Shown in pieces: positions 35,303 to 44,872 of a stretch of 64,000 nucleotides of DNA. Below the pieces are notes generated by a model. The model was given only the letters and a program-made list of their open reading frames with translations. It searched no databases and had not been told where the DNA came from. The stretch covers positions 2,976,001-3,040,000 of the forward strand of contig NZ_CP034539.1 in assembly GCF_003963535.1 (NCBI RefSeq), read 5' to 3'. Within the stretch, counting starts at the first letter, position 1; each line of letters begins with the position of its first letter. Made by a program: the position numbers and the translations under genes. The DNA comes from Streptomyces cyaneochromogenes (GTDB lineage Bacteria; Actinomycetota; Actinomycetes; Streptomycetales; Streptomycetaceae).

Positions 35303-36633
35303 GCATGCTGCGCAAGGGCGGGGCGGTCGCCTGGGCCGCCGTCGGCTGCATGGTGCTGTCCGGCTGCGAGTTCAACGGCTGGTACGACGTCCAGCTGCCC
35401 GGCGGCGCCGCCTCGGACGGCAACGCGTACCACGTCACCGTCGAGTTCCGTGACGTACTGGACCTGGTGCCGCAGTCGGCGGTGAAGGTCAACCACGTCA
35501 CCGTCGGCGCGGTCGAGAAGGTGGAACTGGACGGCTGGCACGCGCGCGTGCACCTCCGTGTCGCCGACTCGGTGAAGCTGCCGGCGAACGCGATCGCCGA
35601 GCTACGGCAGACCAGCATGCTGGGCGAGAAGTACGTGTCGCTGTCGAAGCCGACGGGGACGGAACCGGTCGGCCGTCTCGCCGACGGCGATGTGATCCCC
35701 CTGTCCCGCAGCGGCCGCAACCCGGAGATCGAGGAGGTGCTGTCCGCGCTGTCGGCCCTGCTCAACGGCGGCGGGGTGGCCCAGCTGAAGACGATCACCG
35801 TGGAGCTGAACAAGGCGCTGGAGGGCCGTGAGAACAGGGTCAGATCACTGCTGACGGAGCTGGACACGTTCCTGGGCGGCCTGGACAAGCAGAAGGCCGA
35901 CATCGTCCGGGCACTGAAGGCCGTGGACCGACTCGCCGAGCGACTCAGCGGCGAGAAGGAGACCATCGCCAAGGCCGTGGACACCATGCCGCCGGCCCTG
36001 AAGGTGCTGGCCGATCAACGCCGCGACCTGACGAAGATGCTGACGGCGCTGTCGAAACTCGGCACGACGGGCACCAGGGTGGTCAACGCCTCGCACGACG
36101 ACACGGTCGCCAACCTGAGGCAGTTGCGCCCGATCCTGCAACAGCTCAACAAGGCGGGCGACGACTTGCCGAATTCTCTTGAGTTGCTGACGACTTATCC
36201 ATTCCCCCGCAACGCGGTGGACGCGATCAAGGGTGACTACGTCAACCTGCACATCACGGCGGACCTGGACCTGGCCGGCATCTACGGCAACTTGACGGAG
36301 AAGCCGGGCGAGGGTGACGGCAAGGGCGACAGCCAGGACCCCACGCTCCCCGACACCCCCGACCTGCCGGACGTACCGGATCTCCCGGAGCTCCCAGGCG
36401 TGCCGAGTGCGCCGGGTGTGCCGACGCCCACGGCGCTCCCGAACGGCCCGAGCGCGCCGTCGTCGCCTTCGGCGCCGTCAGGGGAGGGCGGCGACGTGCT
36501 GTGCCCGCCGGTGTGCACGGCCGCCTACGGAACGAGCGGGTACGGCACAAACGGCTACGGCACCGGGGCCGACTGGCCGTCCGGAGTCAATGTGGAATTG
36601 GCCGAGCTGATGCTGAAGGGAGTCCAGCCGTGA
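35299..36633 (+). CDS. MCE-family lipoprotein, MceE position
   Basis: 444 residues. A lipoprotein signal has lipobox VLSGC (Cys about 20), as in mycobacterial MceE/LprK. The MCE domain has VPQSAVKVNHVTVGAVEKV and SMLGEKYVSLSKP, followed by helices. The C-terminal about 110 residues are a Pro/Asp/Ser linker and then a short segment CPPVCTAAYGTSGYGTNGYG with two Cys and YGT repeats, which I have not seen described in the family. It overlaps both neighbours by 4 bp. Confidence 0.9.
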   Translation: MSMLRKGGAVAWAAVGCMVLSGCEFNGWYDVQLPGGAASDGNAYHVTVEFRDVLDLVPQSAVKVNHVTVGAVEKVELDGWHARVHLRVADSVKLPANAIAELRQTSMLGEKYVSLSKPTGTEPVGRLADGDVIPLSRSGRNPEIEEVLSALSALLNGGGVAQLKTITVELNKALEGRENRVRSLLTELDTFLGGLDKQKADIVRALKAVDRLAERLSGEKETIAKAVDTMPPALKVLADQRRDLTKMLTALSKLGTTGTRVVNASHDDTVANLRQLRPILQQLNKAGDDLPNSLELLTTYPFPRNAVDAIKGDYVNLHITADLDLAGIYGNLTEKPGEGDGKGDSQDPTLPDTPDLPDVPDLPELPGVPSAPGVPTPTALPNGPSAPSSPSAPSGEGGDVLCPPVCTAAYGTSGYGTNGYGTGADWPSGVNVELAELMLKGVQP

Positions 36634-37907
36634 TCACACGCACGGTCAAGGTCCAGCTGCTCGCCTTCGCCACCATCACGGCCGTAGGCGTGTCGTACGT
36701 GGGCGCCGAGTACACGGGCCTGGTGGACGACGTCCTGGACCGCGGCTACACGGTACGGGCGGACTTCGCCGACTCCGGCGGCGTCTTCCCCGGCGCGGAG
36801 GTGACGTACCGCGGGGTGCCGGTGGGAAAGGTGGGCGCGCTGCGCCTGACGGGCCGCGACGGCGTTTCCGTCACCCTCGACATCGAGGACGGGGCACCGC
36901 GCATCCCGGCGAACACCCTGGCGGTGGTGGCGAACCGCTCGGCGATCGGAGAGCAATACGTCGACCTGCAACCGCGCACGACCAAGGGCCCGTATCTACT
37001 GGACGGCAGCACGATCCCGCGAGCGAGCACCCGCGTACCACTGCCGACGACGGACCTGGTCCTCAGCCTCGACCGCCTGGTGAACTCGGTCGGCAAGAAG
37101 GACCTGCGGGTGACCGTGGACGAGCTGGACAAGGCGTTCGCGGGAACCGGCCCGAACCTGAGCCGCCTGGTGGACTCCGGGAACGGCCTGATCGAGTCGG
37201 CGTCGGAGGCACTGCCGGAGACGATCGAGCTGATCGAGGACTCGCGGACGGTCTTGAAGACGCAGGCGGACCGGGGTTCGTCGATCAAGTCGTTCGCGCG
37301 TGATCTGGCGTTGCTTTCGGCCCAGTTGAAGAAGAGCGACGGGGACCTGCGCAAGCTGATCGGCAACGCGAGACCGGCGGCGCAGGAGGTGAACTCGCTG
37401 CTGAAGTCGGCGGGACCGGAGTTGTCGGTCCTGCTGGCGAACCTGATCAGCGGCGGCCAGGTGACGCTGGCGAGGCTGCCCGGCGTGGAGCAGGCGTTGG
37501 TCACCTTCCCGGTGATGGTGGCGGGTAGCTACACGGTCGTACCGGGCGACGGCACCACGCACTTCGGCATGGTCCTGAACGCCGACGACCCGCCGGCCTG
37601 CAGGCAGGGCTACGGCACGACCCGCCGCGACCCGGCGGACACGAGAACGCGCGAGGCGAATACGGCGGCTCGCTGCACGTTGCCACGGGGCAGCGAGTCG
37701 TCGGTGCGGGGGGCGCAGAACGCTCCGGGCGCGTCGCGCGCGTATGGCGGCGCGAACCAGGCCGCATACGTCACCCCATACGACCCGGAGACCGGCACGA
37801 CGGTCGCTCCGGACGGCAGGAACGTCGAGATCGGCTCGACGGGCGGCCAGCAGGCCGTGTTCGGAAAGGAGTCGTGGCAATGGCTGCTCGTTGGCCCGAT
37901 GGCATGA
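36630..37907 (+). CDS. MCE-family protein, MceF position
   Basis: 425 residues. The N-terminal TM is VQLLAFATITAVGVSYVGAEY, and the MCE domain has VFPGAEVTYRGVPVGKVGAL and AIGEQYVDLQP. Helices follow, then a C-terminal tail with several Cys and low-complexity Thr/Gly segments. GTG 36630 overlaps the mceE stop, and its own stop overlaps the first Mce-associated gene (ATGA 37904-37907). It closes the six-subunit MceA-F set. Confidence 0.9.
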   Translation: MITRTVKVQLLAFATITAVGVSYVGAEYTGLVDDVLDRGYTVRADFADSGGVFPGAEVTYRGVPVGKVGALRLTGRDGVSVTLDIEDGAPRIPANTLAVVANRSAIGEQYVDLQPRTTKGPYLLDGSTIPRASTRVPLPTTDLVLSLDRLVNSVGKKDLRVTVDELDKAFAGTGPNLSRLVDSGNGLIESASEALPETIELIEDSRTVLKTQADRGSSIKSFARDLALLSAQLKKSDGDLRKLIGNARPAAQEVNSLLKSAGPELSVLLANLISGGQVTLARLPGVEQALVTFPVMVAGSYTVVPGDGTTHFGMVLNADDPPACRQGYGTTRRDPADTRTREANTAARCTLPRGSESSVRGAQNAPGASRAYGGANQAAYVTPYDPETGTTVAPDGRNVEIGSTGGQQAVFGKESWQWLLVGPMA

Positions 37908-38395
37908 GGCGCACGATGACCTCAAGGGCAATGACGGTGGGGCTGATAGCGGCGACGGTCCTCACCACCGCACTGACGGTCTGGCTGGCCCTGGGCATGT
38001 ACGCCCACCGAGAGGCGGACCAGCGCCGCCAGGACATCCTGGCCGCGGCCCGCCAGTCAGCCCTGAACTTCACGTCCCTCGACTACCGCCACTACGACCG
38101 CGACAGCGCGAACGTCCTGGCAGGCGCGACCGGCGACTTCAAGAAACAGTTCGCGGCCCAGACGAAGCAGCTGACGGATCTGGTGGACCAGAACAAGTCG
38201 GTCTCGGAAGGCCAGGTCCTGGAGGCGGGCATCGTCCGCTCCGACGACAACTCTGCCCGCGTGCTGGTGGTGGCGGACAGCAAGGTGACGAACACGGCGG
38301 TGCCGCAGGGGGAGGCGCGCACGTATCGCCTGCAACTGGACCTGGTCCATCGGGACGGCCGCTGGCTGACGTCGAACGTCGAATTCGTCGGCTGA
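37904..38395 (+). CDS. Mce-associated membrane protein (first)
   Basis: 163 residues. One N-terminal TM (TVGLIAATVLTTALTVWLALG) precedes an extracytoplasmic NTF2-like domain beginning AARQSALNFTSLDYRHYDRD and ending HRDGRWLTSNVEFVG, the standard pattern of Mas proteins in actinobacterial mce operons. The ATG at 37904 is coupled to the mceF stop. These proteins stabilise or assist the Mce complex. Confidence 0.88.
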   Translation: MRRTMTSRAMTVGLIAATVLTTALTVWLALGMYAHREADQRRQDILAAARQSALNFTSLDYRHYDRDSANVLAGATGDFKKQFAAQTKQLTDLVDQNKSVSEGQVLEAGIVRSDDNSARVLVVADSKVTNTAVPQGEARTYRLQLDLVHRDGRWLTSNVEFVG

Positions 38396-38422
38396 CAAGC
38401 ACCACCACTGAGGAGTACGACC

Positions 38423-39205
38423 ATGCCGAAGACGACGACCGCCGGCGGCCCCGGCACGAGCACCCGCCGCACGCTGACGGCGGCGGCCCGCGCAGCAGCC
38501 AAGCGCGCGGAACGCGGCACCGCTTCCGTGCCGGCAACCGAGGAGGAGTCCGGGTCCCCTGCCAGCGCCGAGCGCCCGCTCGCAGGCCGCACCGTACTGA
38601 TCGACGCCCCGAAGAACGGCTGGCAGGACCCACCGGAGCCGTCACCGGAGGCGTTCGAGGAGGAGGATGCGCGGGAGGAGGGAAGCAAGCGGAGCACGCC
38701 CAGCCGCCGAGGTCTGCTCACGGCCCTGCTCGGCGTCCTGCTCGTGGCGGGCCTGGTGGCGGCTGCCGTACTGGGCTGGCAGTACTGGGACGCCCGACGA
38801 ACGGAAACCGCCCGCACCGAGGCGGTCGCGGCGGCGCAGAAGGCGGCCCCGATCGTCCTGTCGTACGACTACCGCCGCCTGGACAAGGACTTCGCGGCGG
38901 CCCGCACCCACCTGACCGGCGACTTCCGCGACGAGTACGGCAAGACCACGAAGACGGTGGTCGGCCCGACGGCCCAGAAGTACCGGGGAGTGGTCAAGGC
39001 GACGGTCGCCGCCCCTGCCTCCGGCGGAGCTCCGGCGGCCTCCGTCGTCTCGGCGTCCCCGGACAAGGTCGTGGTGCTGTTGTTCGTCAATCAGGTCACT
39101 GAGAGCACGCAGGTTTCGGGGGCTCGGGTGGATCTGAACCGGGTGCGGCTGACGATGTCCACGACGGACGCGGGCTGGAAGGTAAGCGCGGTGGATGCCC
39201 TCTGA
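38423..39205 (+). CDS. Mce-associated membrane protein (second)
   Basis: 260 residues. An about 95-residue cytoplasmic N-terminus is rich in Ala, Arg and Glu (RTLTAAARAAAKRAERGT). One TM follows (GLLTALLGVLLVAGLVAAAVLGW), then an NTF2-like domain with APIVLSYDYRRLDKDFAAARTHLTGDF and a C-terminal STTDAGWKVSAVDAL. It is a paralogue of the preceding gene with a longer tail. It is the last gene of the mce operon, 27 bp after its neighbour, and its end marks the left border of the defence island. Confidence 0.88.
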   Translation: MPKTTTAGGPGTSTRRTLTAAARAAAKRAERGTASVPATEEESGSPASAERPLAGRTVLIDAPKNGWQDPPEPSPEAFEEEDAREEGSKRSTPSRRGLLTALLGVLLVAGLVAAAVLGWQYWDARRTETARTEAVAAAQKAAPIVLSYDYRRLDKDFAAARTHLTGDFRDEYGKTTKTVVGPTAQKYRGVVKATVAAPASGGAPAASVVSASPDKVVVLLFVNQVTESTQVSGARVDLNRVRLTMSTTDAGWKVSAVDAL

Positions 39206-39217
39206 AGAGGGGCAGAG

Positions 39218-39285
39218 GAGGCGGGCTACGCGATGCGCGAGAACGTCCCCAGCCCATGCCACCTGTGCCAAAAGGTAGCCGCCTC
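39218..39285. terminator. inverted repeat between the mce operon and the defence island
   Basis: GAGGCGGGCTAC (39218-39229) and GTAGCCGCCTC (39275-39285) are inverted with one bulged G, 45 bp apart. They lie in the 127-bp gap between the convergent end of the mce operon and the end of the MAD8-like gene. It may be a bidirectional terminator. The gap also marks the probable island boundary, and no att-type direct repeat was found near it. Confidence 0.45.
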
Positions 39286-39332
39286 ACACCCCTGCATGGC
39301 GGCGACCGTCTCGCGCCCGAACGCGAATCGCA

Positions 39333-42300
39333 TCACCCGATGGCGGTCTTGGTCGCACCCCCATGCCTGGTCACGCGCGGGCGGCACCGGACCTTGAGTG
39401 CGCTTCGAGTGAAAGCCTCGTCTGTGGCCTTGCCGGACCACACGAAGGCTTCACCGGGGTTCAGCGCCGCCATCTTCTCAGCTGTCAAGGAAGACAGTGC
39501 GGCGTTCGCCTTCTGCAAATGCTTCAGCCATGCGGGTGAGGTGAACTTGTGCAGCACCATGTGGTTCGACAGCTCGATCAGTGAGATCGGGACAGACGGC
39601 GGATCCTGGCTGGCCACCAGGATGGACATGCCCTTGTGCCGCATTTCACGGACGCTGGAAACCAGCCCGTCCACGAGATCAGGGCTACGGATGTACTTGT
39701 GCGCCTCGTCGAACACAACCAGTTTGTTGAATGCCTCCCCCTCATGTCGGGCATCGGCAAACAGCTGCATGAGGACGACGAACAGGCCCAGCGCCTCGTC
39801 CTCTCCGATGTAGCCGTCGCGCAGATCGACGATGATCAGCCGACCGGGCAATACGAGATCCTGCAGGCGAGCGTTGTCGTCGATGTACTCGGCGGCCAGC
39901 TCCAGGCGATCGTAGGCCAGTTGCTTCAGCGTGTCCGACAGTGAGGACTGCTCCACTCCGAGCCGGATTGCGTCCAGCGTGAGGCTGTTGCGGTTGGCCT
40001 TCATGATTCTGCCGAGCTGACGGATGTACAGGGCCTGGTTGCCGACTGCACCCATCAGGAACCGCCAGTGAGCGGCCTTCAGTTCGGAGGATGAGAACTT
40101 CAGTGGCCGTACATCCAGATCTGGGTACTCGTCCTCCCGCTCCTCCACCATGTCGGCGGGAGTCAGCAGCAGGACGTCCGACAGCGCAGCTGGCTCGGCT
40201 CCGTAGCGTTCCCGAAGTGCGGCCAGCTGATCCCGGTCGCCGTTGGGCTGGGTCATGCTGGTGAACTCGGGAGCATAGTCCTGGGTGTCGCTGTAGTGGA
40301 AGACGATGCTGGCCAGGGGATGTGGAAGTTCATTGACACCTGACGTCGGCAGGCTCGCCATCTCCAGGATCGAGCCGAGAGTGTAGCTCTTCCCCCCGCC
40401 TTGCACACCGAACAGGCTGATGGTGTGCGTCTCGTTGAGGTCCAGGGCGACCTTCCGACCAGCACTCATACCCAGCAGGCCATACTGTTTGGTCGGCTTC
40501 GAGACTCCGAGGAAGACATCCGGTGCGGGCGCGTCACCCACCAGACCAACCGCATCCGCCGAATCTCCTGGACCGGCCTGAGCCGGCATGGGTGGCTTCT
40601 CCACAGACGGCGCTGGTGCTGACACCGCCGGTACAAGGTCTGACAAGGGGCCCTCGGCATCCGGCGATTCCACAGCCTGCGTCCCGTCGGCGGCAGGTTC
40701 GGGCACCTGCTGCTCGGTGGTGTCCTGCGGCTCCGCATCCCCGGATGCCGCTGTGTCATCAACCTCTGCCGACACAGCTTCGTCGTCCAGCACGGCGCTG
40801 AGCGGACCGGGTTCCTCGGGCAGTTCGCGGCTACGGACCCGCGGTCGCAGGGTCTGAGTGGCCTCCCCTCGCTCGATCCCCGCCAGCTCTTTCTCCACCA
40901 GCAGATGGGGCGCGCTGCGGACCGGCCCGCCGAGATACTCGGTCTCCACGGCGTCGAGCAGGTCGGTCACCTGCTGACGGCCGATCCGATGGAAGGTGAT
41001 ACCGCCGTCGGTCTCGACGTCCGTGCCGTCCCCGCCCAGGTCGAAGATGAGGCCTGTGCCTGCGAACTCCAGTGTGTAACCGTGATCGAGGTGATCGAGG
41101 AGCCAGCGTGCCTCGTCAAACCCCTTCTCGTCGAAGAGGCCGTATCGGTTGGCGCGCGCCAGGTAGTGGCCGAGAAGCGAGCGCAGAGTGAGGTTCTGAA
41201 GTGGACGGTCGGGCCGTTCGATCCTGGGGTCGAACTGTGTGGCCAGGATCGTCCGGCTGTTGTCGATCTGCTGGCTGATCTGCTTCTTCTTGGTGTCGTA
41301 CATACCCAGGCCACCCGCGCCTGAGAAGCACTTGACCTCGATCAACCGGCATACCACGGCCCGGCGTTCGGCGTCCAGATCGAACAGAGCCAGGTCGGTC
41401 CGGTGCAGCCGGACGGCACTGTCACCGGCGGCGGCGCGGCGTTGCGCCTCGCCGTAGAGGTCGATGTGCGCATCCAACGGGATGAGAACCTGGTTGTGCA
41501 GGGCACCTTGGTACCCCAGATACAGCCGGGCGAGTGCGAGACCCAGGACCTCGGTCCGGCTGCTGCTGCCGAGCGCGGCCAGCTTGAAGGCGAAGCTGCC
41601 GGAAAGCTCCCTGAGCTGGTCGAAGAAGGTCGTCACATGGCGTGGTTCGATGCTTAGTTGCTTGTCGTCGAGCACCGGCCCGACCAGCGCGCGCAACTCG
41701 TCGACCGATCGCGACGAGACCACGATGTGATGACCCATGCCGGTCTGGGCAGTCGCCGAGTACTCGATCACGTATTCGGGCCGATCGGCACGGCCGTGAT
41801 CGAAGTACTCCACACCGAGGGTCCGGTCCACCGTGACGACCCAGTCGCTGGCCTGGTGCACATCGTGCAGCAGAGCCTTGTCCCTGGCGGACAGTCGCAG
41901 CGTTATCTGCGGCAGTTGCCCAGGGAGCGGTTCTCCGGATGTCACGGCGACCACGGCGGCCGACAGCGCTTCCGGCAGCGCCGCCACCAGGTCGCCGGTT
42001 TCCTCGGCTCCGGGTACTGGGTCCGTGGCGCCGTGCCGGGGCTGGCGGCTCCAGGCCACGAACTCCTCATCCTCGGCGTAGTAGCTGGTCAGCTCCTGAA
42101 CGAGGCCGTGTGCCGCCGCTCTGCCTGAGGTGCGCGCACCCGGCGCAATGTCGAACTGTTCGCCGCCGAACGGATCGAACAGGATGGTGAGATGGGCCGG
42201 AAAATCGGTCGCACGAGTACGGAGGTCGGCGGCGTCACGCACCACAACAGCGAGCTTCGGCCGCAGCGGGTCACCGGGCGTGCCGAAGGGCTCGGCGGCG

Positions 42301-44867
42301 GTGGCTCTCGGTCCCGATCCTGGTGAGAACAGATCGGTGAGCGCTTCGCCGACCCATGGTTCCTGGGGGTGGTCGGTGAAAAGACGGACCGTATAGCGCA
42401 GATGGGAGAGATGCTTACGCCCTTGGAGCTCGATCAGCATCGAGGCCAGCACCTCACCCCGACCGACACCGAGAGCGTTGATGACAAGGCTGTCCGCATA
42501 GGGATGAAGGCGTACATAGCGCTCGACCCGGTCCGCGAGGTCGGCGCCGGTGATCACACCGGATGTGGTGGAGCTGTCACTCACTCCGAGGGCCGAAGCG
42601 AGCCGCGATACAGTGCCCCTCGGGTCGGCTGTCTCGCTGGGCAGGCAGACCTGCCAGTAGTCGGTGAGCTGTCCGGCCGCGAAGGTCAGTTCGCCTGTGG
42701 TGAGTGGCACGACGAACGGAAATCCCAGCGGCGCGAGCCGCTCGACAAGACTGTGCAGAGTCTCCAGGACGCGGTTCTTGTCCTGGCCCTCGGTTCGGCC
42801 GAGCCAGTGGTCGGCCAGTGCCGCCTGCCCGCACCACCACAGCACCCGCAGCGGATGGGTCGGCGCGACCAGCACTAGCTGACGCCGGCCGCCCTGTACA
42901 TCGGCGAGTTCCGCCGCCACTGCGTCGGTGCGCAGCAGCAGCGCGAGTTCTGCCCGGTCCTGCTCGACTGTGCCGCTGCGGGGGTTCTCCAGCGCGCGGA
43001 GGCACCGGGTGACCGCTCTGAGGTACGCCTCCGCGCAGCTCTCGGCTTCCTTCCGGATGGTGCGCGGGTCGGTGCCTTCCAGGACGAGCGGCGCGGAGCC
43101 GTCCCTGTCGGCGCGGATGGCGGCGAACAGTGTGGCGCGGGCCCGCAGGTAGTCGTCGAAGGCGCTGTCCTCGGCAGGAGTGACGGCCAGGGACTCGTCG
43201 TCACTGAGCTGCCACCGCCCCGAGGCGTCGACGTTCAGCCGGGGGCCTTCGAGGGCATACGGCCGGGCCAGCATCCGTTCCTCGGCCTCGGCGAGCGGGA
43301 TGGGCAGGTCGACGGTGACCAGGCCGGCGGGCCCGAAGGCCGCCCGCAACGGCCACGTCTTGGCTGTTTTGGCCCCCCAGCCCACGGTGCGGCAGGACAC
43401 CCGCCAGGGATCGCGGCCCTCGGCCCGTGCCACGAAGCGCAGCCGGTTGATCGCCTGGGCCAGCCCGGGAGCGTGCTGGGAGCGCTGGACGGGCGGGTCG
43501 TCGAACTCGGCATCAGGGACGACGTAGAAGCGGTCGCTCTCGTGCGGCCGGTGGGTGCCGTCGGCACCGGCGACCCGCATGGGGTCGCCGTTGATGTCGA
43601 GAGGAGTGACCCTGACGAAGTGCCAGCCTTCCTCCCAGTCGGCTTTACGGCTCTTCTTCAGCTTGATGGACGTCTTGTAGATCGTCTTGGCGGTCTTGGC
43701 CACTGAGAGGGTGGCGGTGAACCCGGTCGGGCTGACCGTGGTGGAGCCGCGATCCTCATCGGTCTCGCTCTCGGAGAGGATCTGGATCGAGAAGCGTGCG
43801 AGACCGGCGATGTGGCGTGGATCGGGGTGGACGGTGAAGGAGACGGGCAACGAGGTCAGTCCGCCGGGCAGTAGATACTGCCCGCCGAAGAGCCGTTCCA
43901 GCGCCGGGTGGTTACGCAGGTCGTCCTCGTTCTGCCCCGCCTTGGGCAGCACGGTCAGCTCATGGACCTCGATGCCGACCTGTTCGTCGCCGGGTGCGTT
44001 CTCCTGCGGCCAGTGGTGGAAGGCGAGCGGCCAGTTGTCCGGGTCCACGGCGATCGCGCGGCACCAGCGGGAGGGGGAGTCGAGGCCGGTGCGGGCGGCG
44101 AAGCTCACGAGCCGGCTGACGAATTCCTGTGCCGCCGACGAGTTCTGTGGCAGCCCCAGGCTGAGCACCCGTTGGCGGTCGGTGGCCGTCGCCTCGGTGA
44201 GCTTGGCGACGGTCCTGCGGTTGCGGTCCGCCTTGCGGCCGACCAGCGTCGGGTCCTGGAACAAGCCGAAGTCGGGGATCAGACCGAGCAGATGGACCGC
44301 CGCCCCGGCCGCCTCGGGATCGTAGTCATTCTCCCGAAGCGTCAGCAGGTACCGCACCGCCGCCCGATCGTCCGCGACAGCGCCCCCTTCCTCGGCCTGC
44401 CGCTCCAGCAGTTCGGCAACCGCCGGACGCAGCGAGTCGGACAGCTCGCGCAGGAGCGAGCCCTTGAGCTTCGCGTGTACGTCGTCCAGAGACAGCTGCT
44501 CGAACGTGGCGACGCCGAAGGAGTCCTCGGCACTGGCCCGGGCACCGGGTGGTACGAAGACGAGCAGCGGCGGCCTCAGCCCCCCGTCCATATCGGGATT
44601 GCGCAGTTCGACGAGCTTGGTGCTGGTGACCACGACGTCGGCGGGGATCCGTCCGTCGCCCGCGCCCAGGACGAACACCTGCGCCTCGGGTACGAGCGTG
44701 CGCAGCCCGCGCACCAGCCGTGTGGCGAGGTCGGTGTCCAGATCTCCCAGCCTCATGCAGTGCCCGGCCTGTCTGGCACGCAGTACCGCGGCCAGCCGCG
44801 GCAGCAGCGCGTGCTCCAGGGCGTCCCGCCACTGCGCCTCGCTGATCTCGGTCAGTCCGCGTGCCAT
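39333..44867 (-). CDS. mad8: MADS defence ATPase MAD8 (HerA-like, with nuclease-like motif)
   Basis: 1844 residues, the largest gene in the window. The C-terminal about 370 residues form a HerA/FtsK-type ATPase: Walker A FGVQGGGKSYTLG (about 1485), Walker B VVFDEAHKYI (about 1718) and sensor-like LVASQDPPSVP. An acidic Pro/Ala linker (about 1355-1460) precedes it. Near 1155-1178, HRTDLALFDLDAERRAVVCR followed by LIEVKCFSG fits a PD-(D/E)xK nuclease core. The remaining N-terminal part has no motif I can name. ATG 44867 has GGAGG 8 bp upstream; the GTG at 44876 overlaps that site. It is last of the MAD6-7-8 operon. Its architecture also resembles DptH of phosphorothioation-dependent restriction. 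Confidence 0.8.
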   Translation of the reverse strand: MARGLTEISEAQWRDALEHALLPRLAAVLRARQAGHCMRLGDLDTDLATRLVRGLRTLVPEAQVFVLGAGDGRIPADVVVTSTKLVELRNPDMDGGLRPPLLVFVPPGARASAEDSFGVATFEQLSLDDVHAKLKGSLLRELSDSLRPAVAELLERQAEEGGAVADDRAAVRYLLTLRENDYDPEAAGAAVHLLGLIPDFGLFQDPTLVGRKADRNRRTVAKLTEATATDRQRVLSLGLPQNSSAAQEFVSRLVSFAARTGLDSPSRWCRAIAVDPDNWPLAFHHWPQENAPGDEQVGIEVHELTVLPKAGQNEDDLRNHPALERLFGGQYLLPGGLTSLPVSFTVHPDPRHIAGLARFSIQILSESETDEDRGSTTVSPTGFTATLSVAKTAKTIYKTSIKLKKSRKADWEEGWHFVRVTPLDINGDPMRVAGADGTHRPHESDRFYVVPDAEFDDPPVQRSQHAPGLAQAINRLRFVARAEGRDPWRVSCRTVGWGAKTAKTWPLRAAFGPAGLVTVDLPIPLAEAEERMLARPYALEGPRLNVDASGRWQLSDDESLAVTPAEDSAFDDYLRARATLFAAIRADRDGSAPLVLEGTDPRTIRKEAESCAEAYLRAVTRCLRALENPRSGTVEQDRAELALLLRTDAVAAELADVQGGRRQLVLVAPTHPLRVLWWCGQAALADHWLGRTEGQDKNRVLETLHSLVERLAPLGFPFVVPLTTGELTFAAGQLTDYWQVCLPSETADPRGTVSRLASALGVSDSSTTSGVITGADLADRVERYVRLHPYADSLVINALGVGRGEVLASMLIELQGRKHLSHLRYTVRLFTDHPQEPWVGEALTDLFSPGSGPRATAAEPFGTPGDPLRPKLAVVVRDAADLRTRATDFPAHLTILFDPFGGEQFDIAPGARTSGRAAAHGLVQELTSYYAEDEEFVAWSRQPRHGATDPVPGAEETGDLVAALPEALSAAVVAVTSGEPLPGQLPQITLRLSARDKALLHDVHQASDWVVTVDRTLGVEYFDHGRADRPEYVIEYSATAQTGMGHHIVVSSRSVDELRALVGPVLDDKQLSIEPRHVTTFFDQLRELSGSFAFKLAALGSSSRTEVLGLALARLYLGYQGALHNQVLIPLDAHIDLYGEAQRRAAAGDSAVRLHRTDLALFDLDAERRAVVCRLIEVKCFSGAGGLGMYDTKKKQISQQIDNSRTILATQFDPRIERPDRPLQNLTLRSLLGHYLARANRYGLFDEKGFDEARWLLDHLDHGYTLEFAGTGLIFDLGGDGTDVETDGGITFHRIGRQQVTDLLDAVETEYLGGPVRSAPHLLVEKELAGIERGEATQTLRPRVRSRELPEEPGPLSAVLDDEAVSAEVDDTAASGDAEPQDTTEQQVPEPAADGTQAVESPDAEGPLSDLVPAVSAPAPSVEKPPMPAQAGPGDSADAVGLVGDAPAPDVFLGVSKPTKQYGLLGMSAGRKVALDLNETHTISLFGVQGGGKSYTLGSILEMASLPTSGVNELPHPLASIVFHYSDTQDYAPEFTSMTQPNGDRDQLAALRERYGAEPAALSDVLLLTPADMVEEREDEYPDLDVRPLKFSSSELKAAHWRFLMGAVGNQALYIRQLGRIMKANRNSLTLDAIRLGVEQSSLSDTLKQLAYDRLELAAEYIDDNARLQDLVLPGRLIIVDLRDGYIGEDEALGLFVVLMQLFADARHEGEAFNKLVVFDEAHKYIRSPDLVDGLVSSVREMRHKGMSILVASQDPPSVPISLIELSNHMVLHKFTSPAWLKHLQKANAALSSLTAEKMAALNPGEAFVWSGKATDEAFTRSALKVRCRPRVTRHGGATKTAIG

Positions 44868-44872
44868 CCCGT

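Noticed and set aside
39206..39332. Search for a tRNA or att site at the left island border
   Set aside because: No cloverleaf, CCA end or GTTCGA-type loop is visible, and no matching direct repeat was seen near rnpB.
39226..39441. Small minus-strand open frame at the mce/defence boundary
   Set aside because: It overlaps the certain C-terminal coding region of MAD8 and has no ribosome binding site or family-like sequence.
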